64,000 nt of DNA from Streptococcus pneumoniae (GTDB lineage: Bacteria; Bacillota; Bacilli; Lactobacillales; Streptococcaceae): positions 423,312-487,311 of the forward strand of contig NZ_CKYA01000002.1 of the NCBI RefSeq assembly GCF_001113365.1, written 5' to 3'. The translations under genes were made by a program, and so were the position numbers. This document shows positions 58,041 to 64,000 of this stretch, piece after piece. The notes beneath the pieces were generated by a model. The model had not been told where the DNA came from. It was given only the letters and a program-made list of their open reading frames with translations, and did not search any database. How positions within the stretch are numbered: the stretch's first letter is position 1; the number at the start of each line of letters is the position of its first letter.

Positions 58041-58077
58041 AGAAACCTCCTCGTAGGTTAGAGGAGGTCTTTTTTTA
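58041..58077. terminator. Bidirectional terminator between the kinase and ABC genes
   Basis: ACCTCCTC (58045-58052) pairs with GAGGAGGT (58061-58068), T run to the right, A-rich to the left. Confidence 0.85.
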
Positions 58078-58827
58078 TAGACTTTTCTTTTTGAAAACTA
58101 TCAATCCACTTATATTAAAGATTACAATAACAGCTAAGCTACCTATAAGTGTGTAGAAAATGGACTCACTATTAGCAGTCATAGCATAGGAAAATTGCAA
58201 GGACAAATAGGGTAAAAAATTGATATTTGGAAAAATGATCATTGGCATAGAAAGCAAGGTAGAGCTGACCAAATAACCAATAAATACCGCAAGATAAGAA
58301 TGACTAACATAGAGGATGAAGGAAACAATGGAAAGCCAAGCAAGGAGGCAAAGGAATTGAAGGGAAATGGTTACCAGTAGATTGCCAATAAAGCCATCAG
58401 GCATAGTGCCAAATCCATTTAAGATCGTTGCTGGAATAAAGGCAATCACAAGACCGATGATGAGTTGAGAAAGTCCAATGCAAGCCAATACAAAGGCTTT
58501 GGCAAGGAAAAACTCGGTACGAGAAACACCCACTGTTAAATTATTTTTATAGAGTTTACCGATTAAATCAACTCCAAGAACGAGGCAGGCTAGGACGATG
58601 CAGAGAAAAACGAGGTTTGAACCTTGACTAGATGCGTTAATCAGGGCTTGTACACCGTCCCAACCCTGGATTGGTATATCTGGCTCTTCTGTCTGAATTG
58701 CCATCAGTTGCCCAGTAGCTCCAAAAACAGCCCCCATTAACATGAGTACAAAGAGAATGAACTCTGTAATCCAGAATCCTTTGGAACGGAAAAGACGGTA
58801 AAAGTCTGCTTGAATGGTATGTATCAT
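58075..58827 (-). CDS. ABC-2 type permease, bacteriocin-immunity-like
   Basis: 250 residues with six TM helices in the ABC-2 layout: one near the N-terminus (about 18-40), four in the middle, one at the C-terminal end. IQADFYRLFRSKGFWITEFI is a typical start of LanE/BcrB-like permeases. With the ATPase 10 nt upstream it should form an exporter. Substrate unknown; antimicrobial peptide is the usual guess for this class. Confidence 0.82.
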   Translation of the reverse strand: MIHTIQADFYRLFRSKGFWITEFILFVLMLMGAVFGATGQLMAIQTEEPDIPIQGWDGVQALINASSQGSNLVFLCIVLACLVLGVDLIGKLYKNNLTVGVSRTEFFLAKAFVLACIGLSQLIIGLVIAFIPATILNGFGTMPDGFIGNLLVTISLQFLCLLAWLSIVSFILYVSHSYLAVFIGYLVSSTLLSMPMIIFPNINFLPYLSLQFSYAMTANSESIFYTLIGSLAVIVIFNISGLIVFKKKSL

Positions 58828-58837
58828 AATTTTTCTC

Positions 58838-59746
58838 CTATTGAACCAATTGAGTGAAGTATTCTTCTAGGTTTTGACGAGCATAGTAAATCTCGTCAAT
58901 AGCGACATCTGCCAAGGTTAAGTCCTTAAGAATCTGTTTGACATCTTGTTCCTGACCAAAGATGTGAATTTCGTTTTCAGGATTAACAACCTTGAACTGG
59001 AGCTGGATTTGTTCTTTCAATACTTGGCAAGCTTTCTCTTGGTCAGCTGTCTTAAGGACAATATAATCCTCACTTAGTGTTTCAAATTCAGCTTTGCTGA
59101 TTTCACGAATAATCTTGCCTTGATCTAAAATACCAAAGCGATTAGCTACGAGGTAGAGTTCTGACAAGATATGGCTAGAGATGAGAATGGTGATCCCTTT
59201 TTCTTGATTGAGCCGTTGAATCATCAGACGAAACTCTTTGATACCGATTGGATCGAGACCGTTGATAGGTTCATCTAGGATCAGGAAGTCTGGTTTAGAT
59301 AGAAGGGCAATGGCGATACCAAGTCTTTGTTTCATTCCTAGCGAGAAATCACGAAAGAATTTTTTACCTGTATCTGCCAAACCTACATAGTCCAGCGTTT
59401 CTCGAATGACTTGATCAGCATTTGGAATATGGCGAATCATACAGTAATATTTCAGATTTTGATAGGCTGTTAAGTGATTATGAGCTACAGGTGATTCGAT
59501 AACAGAACCTACTCGAGATAGAGCCTTGGTCCACTCATTTTCCGATTGACTAGAAAAGAGGGAAACAGTTCCTTTATCCGCAAAGAGTAGTTGCGTAATA
59601 ATTTTTATTAAGGTAGTCTTCCCAGCTCCGTTCTTCCCGATAAGTCCATAAATATCTCCCTCTCTTATCGTTAGATGAAGATCCTGAAGAATAGCTTGTT
59701 TGTCGAAGTTTTTGGACAATCCATGAATGTCAAGTACTGTTTTCAT
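58838..59746 (-). CDS. ABC transporter ATPase, BcrA/LanF-like
   Basis: 302 residues from the ATG at 59746 (AAAAGGAGAGAATC upstream); the longer frame to 59800 runs into promoter DNA. Walker A GKNGAGKTT, signature FSLGMKQRLGIAIA and Walker B FLILDEPINGLDP are intact. The signature is SLGMKQR rather than SGGQ, as usual in BcrA-type ATPases. First gene of a two-gene leftward operon with an operator-like repeat upstream. Confidence 0.9.
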   Translation of the reverse strand: MKTVLDIHGLSKNFDKQAILQDLHLTIREGDIYGLIGKNGAGKTTLIKIITQLLFADKGTVSLFSSQSENEWTKALSRVGSVIESPVAHNHLTAYQNLKYYCMIRHIPNADQVIRETLDYVGLADTGKKFFRDFSLGMKQRLGIAIALLSKPDFLILDEPINGLDPIGIKEFRLMIQRLNQEKGITILISSHILSELYLVANRFGILDQGKIIREISKAEFETLSEDYIVLKTADQEKACQVLKEQIQLQFKVVNPENEIHIFGQEQDVKQILKDLTLADVAIDEIYYARQNLEEYFTQLVQ

Positions 59747-59779
59747 GATTCTCTCCTTTTGATTTATTTTGATAACTTT

Positions 59780-59834
59780 AGTATAAAGCATAGAAATCAA
59801 AGAAAGCTCAAGGATTTCTAAAGAGTTTCTAAAG
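59780..59834 (-). promoter_or_regulatory. ABC operon promoter with 11-bp direct repeats
   Basis: Minus strand: TATACT (59780-59785) as -10, TTGAGC (59806-59811) as -35 with a long 20-bp spacer. Just upstream, CTTTAGAAA occurs twice (59826-59834 and 59815-59823), 11 bp apart. Two same-face direct repeats above a poor promoter suit activation by an OmpR-type regulator. Confidence 0.6.
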
Positions 59835-59856
59835 TTTTAGGAATTCTTAAATATCA

Positions 59857-59884
59857 AAACCCAGTTGACACGAACTGGGCTTCT
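59857..59884 (-). terminator. Terminator of the Cof phosphatase gene
   Basis: CCCAGTT/AACTGGG hairpin, followed on the minus strand by TTTTGATATTT. Confidence 0.7.
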
Positions 59885-59887
59885 TGA

Positions 59888-60697
59888 TTATAAAATATAT
59901 TTCTCAATCGCACGCGCGACGCCGTCTTCTTCGTTGCTTGCTGTAACGGCATCAGCTAGGGATTTGACATAATCGCTGGCATTTCCCATTGCAATCCCAA
60001 GCCCTGCAAACTGGAGCATTTCAATATCGTTATTGGCATCGCCCATGGCCATAATTTCTGATGGCTCGATCTTCAAAATCTCAGCTAGACGTGAAAGAGC
60101 TGTGGCCTTTGTCGTACCAAGTGGCATTGCTTCATAAATGACAGGTTGCGAACGAACTCCACTGAATCGTTGGCAGAGTTCCTCAGCAAAACACTTCTCA
60201 AAATCATCTGTTTGTTCTTTTGTTCCCAAAAACATACCTTGGAACATACGGTACTTACCACTAGTCGCTTCCTCAAGAGAAATTTCAGTCAGGTCTGAAA
60301 AGACTAGGTCGGCATCATTTTCAATGACTTGATTAGGCTTGCCACCAAGGACAAAATAATGCTCCTCATCAAAAAGAGTCAACTGAACATCGCTTTTTTC
60401 AGCTAGGTCATAGAGGTATTCAATGTCAGCTGGACTGAGTTCTTGCCAGTCAACTAGCCCCCAATCACTGGTCTGGTGAGTTGAACAACCGTTGTTAACA
60501 ATCACATACTCATTCTGGAGATCAAGACCCAGTTTTTGATAGTAGGGGAGGACACCGAAAAGCGGGCGACCAGTACAGAGAACCAGTTTGACACCTTTTT
60601 CAATAGCTTGGTGAATAGCAGTAATATGAGCTTGTGGGATTTCCTTGGCTTCATTGAGGAGGGTTCCATCCATATCCAAGGCTAGTAGTTTAATCAT
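59888..60697 (-). CDS. Cof-type HAD phosphatase
   Basis: 269 residues with HAD motif I ALDMDGTLLNE (first Asp nucleophile), motif II LVLCTGRP, the C2B cap, and motif III-IV KATALSRLAEIL and MAMGDANNDIEML. The family hydrolyses sugar phosphates, flavin or cofactor phosphates with broad specificity; the physiological substrate is not evident. Monocistronic. Confidence 0.92.
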   Translation of the reverse strand: MIKLLALDMDGTLLNEAKEIPQAHITAIHQAIEKGVKLVLCTGRPLFGVLPYYQKLGLDLQNEYVIVNNGCSTHQTSDWGLVDWQELSPADIEYLYDLAEKSDVQLTLFDEEHYFVLGGKPNQVIENDADLVFSDLTEISLEEATSGKYRMFQGMFLGTKEQTDDFEKCFAEELCQRFSGVRSQPVIYEAMPLGTTKATALSRLAEILKIEPSEIMAMGDANNDIEMLQFAGLGIAMGNASDYVKSLADAVTASNEEDGVARAIEKYIL

Positions 60698-60915
60698 AAG
60701 ACTTCCTTCTTTATCTTTTGGTATTATTATAGCATATTTTAGAAAATAAAATGGTAAAAGGAACGAGACTAATTGATTTTACAGTTTAGGATGTTTTGAT
60801 AACAATTCATGATTTGAAGAGGATATTTCGAAAAGATATGCTATACTAAACTTGTTATACAGTTAAGTAAACCATTCTATTCAATAAGCTAGCCAAGGAA
60901 AACAGAGGATTTAAG

Positions 60916-61587
60916 ATGAAAAAACGGATTATTCAAATTTTACTAGCATTGTCCTTAATTTTTTACAAATCAACTTGGTTTTGGGGAATTTTCAATCACC
61001 TCGCAAAGCCTTATCTACCAGCAAGTCGTGAGTTTTTTCAGATTCTGCTTTGGATGGAGAGTGGAGGTCTTTTATTAGCGGTCATCTATCTACTAGTTTT
61101 TGCAGGAAAGAAGACTTTTCATTTCAAGTGGCAGTTGAGGTATTTTATCTACCTTTTACTGGGTTACATCACTTTGTATATGTCTGACTTCCTCTTGTCT
61201 TATTTCATACCCTCGTCTTCAAATCAAATTTCTTTGAATGAAACGATAGAAATGATAGGGAGACAGGAATTACCCTATTTCTTGCTCATAGCTTGCTTCA
61301 TCGGCCCTATTGCTGAGGAATTGATTTATCGCGGTGTGCTTATGACAACCTTTTTCAAAAACTCGCCTTGGTACGGAGATGTCTTGCTTTCTGCTATTAT
61401 TTTCGGTTATATTCATATCAATTTTGCTTTAACTCCTCTTGCTTTTTTCATTTATGCTAGTGGAGGTCTCATTTTAGCTCTACTGTATCGCATGACAAAA
61501 AATCTCTACTATCCAATACTAGTTCATATTTTCATCAATATCACTGCCTTCTGGGATGTGTGGATACTCCTATTTTCAGGAAGTTAG
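60916..61587 (+). CDS. CPBP-family intramembrane protease homologue
   Basis: 223 residues, about six TM helices. The CPBP (Abi) motifs are present: E134-E135-L-I-Y-R139-G, then FGYIHINFAL and ILVHIFIN with the putative metal-binding histidines. Relatives process prenylated proteins or confer bacteriocin self-immunity; the role here is open. The ATG follows AGAGGAT. It precedes its own terminator at 61599-61622. Confidence 0.87.
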   Translation: MKKRIIQILLALSLIFYKSTWFWGIFNHLAKPYLPASREFFQILLWMESGGLLLAVIYLLVFAGKKTFHFKWQLRYFIYLLLGYITLYMSDFLLSYFIPSSSNQISLNETIEMIGRQELPYFLLIACFIGPIAEELIYRGVLMTTFFKNSPWYGDVLLSAIIFGYIHINFALTPLAFFIYASGGLILALLYRMTKNLYYPILVHIFINITAFWDVWILLFSGS

Positions 61588-61598
61588 CTTACTAAAAC

Positions 61599-61627
61599 AA
61601 TGTCGGAATTTTCCGGCATTTTCTTTT
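61599..61627 (+). terminator. Terminator of the CPBP gene
   Basis: AATGTCGGAA and TTCCGGCATT form a stem with one G-U pair, followed by a T-rich run. Confidence 0.8.
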
Positions 61628-61837
61628 TTTCACAAATAGTCATCGTTTTTCTTTTCGATATTGGAGTGGTGTGTATCCAGTTATTTTTTGAATTGATTTT
61701 GAAAATAAGGGTGGCTTGAGAAAGGCAGATAGTGAAGATAGTTAAGAAGGTTAAGAAGAATAGGATGTTCTTTTTTCCTTTTTGGAAAACTTCTAAAATA
61801 TGGTATAATGAAAAGATAAAGAAGTTGGGGGTAGAAG

Positions 61838-62746
61838 ATGAACATTCAACAATTACGCTATGTTGTTGCCATTGCCAATAGTGGTACTTTCCGTGAAGCT
61901 GCTGAAAAGATGTATGTAAGCCAGCCTAGTCTGTCTATTTCTGTTCGTGATTTGGAAAAAGAGTTGGGCTTTAAGATTTTCCGTCGGACCAGTTCAGGGA
62001 CTTTCTTGACTCGTCGTGGTATGGAATTCTATGAAAAAGCGCAAGAATTGGTCAAAGGATTTGATATTTTTCAAAATCAGTATGCCAATCCTGAAGAAGA
62101 AAAAGATGAATTTTCCATTGCTAGCCAGCACTATGACTTCTTGCCACCAACCATTACGGCCTTTTCAGAGCGCTATCCTGACTATAAGAACTTCCGTATT
62201 TTTGAATCAACTACTGTTCAAATTTTAGATGAAGTGGCGCAAGGGCATAGTGAGATTGGGATTATCTACCTCAACAATCAAAATAAAAAGGGGATTATGC
62301 AACGGGTTGAAAAGTTAGGTCTGGAGGTCATTGAATTGATTCCCTTCCATACCCATATTTATCTCCGTGAGGGGCATCCTTTAGCCCAGAAAGAGGAATT
62401 GGTCATGGAGGATTTAGCTGATCTACCAACAGTTCGTTTCACTCAAGAAAAAGACGAGTACCTTTATTATTCAGAGAACTTTGTTGATACTAGTGCGAGC
62501 TCACAGATGTTTAATGTGACAGACCGTGCCACCTTGAATGGTATTTTGGAGCGGACGGACGCCTATGCGACAGGTTCTGGATTTTTGGATAGTGACAGTG
62601 TCAATGGCATCACAGTTATTCGTCTCAAGGATAACCTAGATAATCGCATGGTCTATGTCAAACGGGAGGAAGTGGAGCTGAGTCAAGCTGGGACTCTCTT
62701 TGTAGAAGTCATGCAAGAATATTTTAATCAGAAGAGGAAATCATGA
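61838..62746 (+). CDS. cpsY: LysR-family regulator, CpsY/MtaR-like
   Basis: 302 residues: N-terminal winged helix-turn-helix (TFREAAEKMYVSQPSLSISV, about 17-36) and a C-terminal effector domain. From memory the N-terminus matches CpsY/MtaR of streptococci, linked to methionine uptake and immune-survival genes; the name is therefore tentative. TATGGTATAATG upstream gives a TG-extended -10, and GTTGGGGGTAGAAG holds the binding site. It overlaps lspA by 4 nt, an arrangement usual in this genus. Confidence 0.85.
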   Translation: MNIQQLRYVVAIANSGTFREAAEKMYVSQPSLSISVRDLEKELGFKIFRRTSSGTFLTRRGMEFYEKAQELVKGFDIFQNQYANPEEEKDEFSIASQHYDFLPPTITAFSERYPDYKNFRIFESTTVQILDEVAQGHSEIGIIYLNNQNKKGIMQRVEKLGLEVIELIPFHTHIYLREGHPLAQKEELVMEDLADLPTVRFTQEKDEYLYYSENFVDTSASSQMFNVTDRATLNGILERTDAYATGSGFLDSDSVNGITVIRLKDNLDNRMVYVKREEVELSQAGTLFVEVMQEYFNQKRKS

Positions 62747-63204
62747 AAAAAAGAGGAATAGTGGCAGTCATTGTACTGCTTTTGATTGGGCTGGATCAGT
62801 TAGTCAAATCCTATATCGTCCAGCAGATTCCACTGGGTGAAGTGCGCTCTTGGATCCCCAATTTCGTTAGCTTGACCTACCTGCAAAATCGAGGGGCAGC
62901 CTTCTCCATGTTACAAGATCAGCAGTGGTTATTTGCTATCATTACACTTGTCGTTATGGTAGGTGCCATTTGGTATCTACATAAGCACATGGAGGACTCA
63001 CTCTGGATGGTCTTGGGTTTGACCTTGATAATCGCAGGTGGTCTTGGAAACTTTATTGACAGGATCAGTCAGGGCTTTGTTGTGGATATGTTCCACCTTG
63101 ACTTTATCAATTTTGCAATTTTCAATGTGGCAGATAGCTATCTGACTGTTGGAGTGATTATTTTATTGATTGCAATGCTAAAAGAGGAAATAAATGGAAA
63201 TTAA
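62743..63204 (+). CDS. lspA: Lipoprotein signal peptidase (signal peptidase II)
   Basis: 153 residues with four TM helices. The catalytic aspartates are D115 (GFVVDMFHLDF) and D131 (FNVADS), with the conserved GNFIDRI before them. It cleaves prolipoproteins such as the one at 35.9 kb. It overlaps cpsY upstream by 4 nt and rluD downstream by 11 nt. Confidence 0.96.
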   Translation: MKKRGIVAVIVLLLIGLDQLVKSYIVQQIPLGEVRSWIPNFVSLTYLQNRGAAFSMLQDQQWLFAIITLVVMVGAIWYLHKHMEDSLWMVLGLTLIIAGGLGNFIDRISQGFVVDMFHLDFINFAIFNVADSYLTVGVIILLIAMLKEEINGN

Positions 63205-64000
63205 AATTGAAACTGGTGGCCTGCGTTTAGATAAGGCTTTGTCAGATTTGACAGAATTATCACGCAGTCTCGCGAATGAACAAATCAAATTAGGCCAGGT
63301 CTTGGTCAATGGTCAAGTCAAGAAAGCTAAATACACGGTCCAAGAGGGCGATGTCGTCACTTACCATGTGCCAGAGCCAGAGGTTTTAGAGTATGTGGCT
63401 GAGGATATTCCGCTAGAAATAGTCTACCAAGATGAGGACGTGGCTGTCGTTAACAAACCTCAGGGAATGGTTGTGCATCCGAGTGCTGGCCATACTAGTG
63501 GAACTCTGGTAAATGCCCTTATGTACCATATTAAGGATTTGTCGGGTATCAATGGGATTCTACGCCCAGGAATTGTTCATCGTATTGATAAGGATACGTC
63601 TGGCCTTCTCATGATTGCTAAAAATGATGAGGCGCATCTAGCACTTGCTCAAGAACTCAAGGATAAAAAGTCTCTCCGCAAATATTGGGCGATTGTTCAT
63701 GGAAATCTACCCAATGATCGTGGTGTGATTGAAGCGCCGATTGGCCGTAGTGAAAAAGACCGGAAGAAACAGGCTGTGACGGCTAAAGGGAAGCCTGCAG
63801 TGACCCGTTTCCACGTCTTGGAACGCTTTGGCGATTATAGCTTAGTGGAGTTGCAGCTAGAGACAGGTCGCACTCATCAGATTCGTGTCCATATGGCTTA
63901 TATTGGCCATCCAGTCGCTGGTGATGAAGTCTATGGTCCTCGTAAGACACTTAAGGGGCATGGACAATTTCTTCATGCCAAGACTTTAGGTTTTACTCAT
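63194..64000 (+). CDS. rluD: Large-subunit rRNA pseudouridine synthase RluD-type (3' end outside window)
   Basis: 269 codons are visible, open at the window end. An S4 domain (about 11-60, RLDKALSDL, LVNGQVKKAKYTVQEGD) precedes the RluA-type catalytic domain with R130-I-D132-K-D-T-S-G, D132 being the expected catalytic Asp. EIVYQDEDVAVVNKPQGMVV and LETGRTHQIRVHM are also diagnostic. It converts uridines of 23S rRNA helix 69 to pseudouridine, if truly RluD; the exact target within the RluA/C/D family is less sure. ATG 63194 follows AGAGGAAAT and overlaps lspA. Confidence 0.93.
   Translation, partial: MEIKIETGGLRLDKALSDLTELSRSLANEQIKLGQVLVNGQVKKAKYTVQEGDVVTYHVPEPEVLEYVAEDIPLEIVYQDEDVAVVNKPQGMVVHPSAGHTSGTLVNALMYHIKDLSGINGILRPGIVHRIDKDTSGLLMIAKNDEAHLALAQELKDKKSLRKYWAIVHGNLPNDRGVIEAPIGRSEKDRKKQAVTAKGKPAVTRFHVLERFGDYSLVELQLETGRTHQIRVHMAYIGHPVAGDEVYGPRKTLKGHGQFLHAKTLGFTH

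Overview
The window looks like chromosome of a viridans streptococcus of the mitis group, close to Streptococcus pneumoniae. The evidence is low G+C, TG-extended TATAAT promoters, five BOX repeats (a hallmark of pneumococcus and its relatives), a tmRNA tag ending ALAA, and a gene order (sufB-dacA-fru-ftsK-thiI-hsd-argR/pepX-dnaE-pfkA-pyk-tex-polyamine operon-lspA-rluD) that I remember from pneumococcal genomes. An Nramp manganese transporter behind ssrA and a two-component/ABC module behind the polyamine operon are additions I do not recall in pneumococcus, so S. mitis, S. oralis or a similar species is more likely. The species call is inference.

Layout. 1-6.4 kb: end of the Suf Fe-S cluster, PBP3, a permease, ssrA, mntH and tRNA-Ser. 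6.5-10.1 kb: the fructose PTS operon with a CcpA site. 10.2-18.5 kb: FtsK, a BOX, an anchored low-complexity protein, cysteine desulfurase plus ThiI (tRNA 4-thiouridine), and a three-gene hydrolase/hydrolase/ATP-grasp operon. 18.9-24.9 kb: a type I restriction-modification system. 25.4-34.3 kb: pepX-argR (leftward), then dnaE, pfkA and pyk. 34.4-38.9 kb: an accessory patch with a BOX, the decayed lysogeny module of a lost prophage (integrase C-terminus and CI repressor with four stops and two frameshifts), a DUF4300-like lipoprotein, a 55-residue membrane peptide, and a KAP NTPase broken at a T8 tract. 39-48.9 kb: small conserved genes, a permease pair, tex, sprT, a PspC protein, a BceAB-type ABC transporter behind a small ORF and an operator-like palindrome, and a VIT-family transporter.

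49.2-56.3 kb: a roughly 330-nt, hairpin-rich transcribed region ending in an intrinsic terminator, followed without an evident second promoter by a six-gene polyamine operon. Its enzymes cover arginine to agmatine to N-carbamoylputrescine to putrescine, then carboxyspermidine and spermidine. 56.4-59.8 kb: a two-component system facing a BcrA-type ABC exporter whose promoter carries 11-bp-spaced direct repeats. 59.9-64 kb: a Cof phosphatase, a CPBP protein, a LysR regulator, lspA and the start of rluD.

Most interesting to me: the structured leader/ncRNA ahead of the polyamine operon; two genes (ftsK, tex) whose -10 spacing predicts leaderless mRNAs; the MntR-like palindrome at mntH; the two operator-like elements at the ABC transporters; and the broken KAP NTPase beside a dead prophage. 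Most of the remaining sequence is ordinary core genome.
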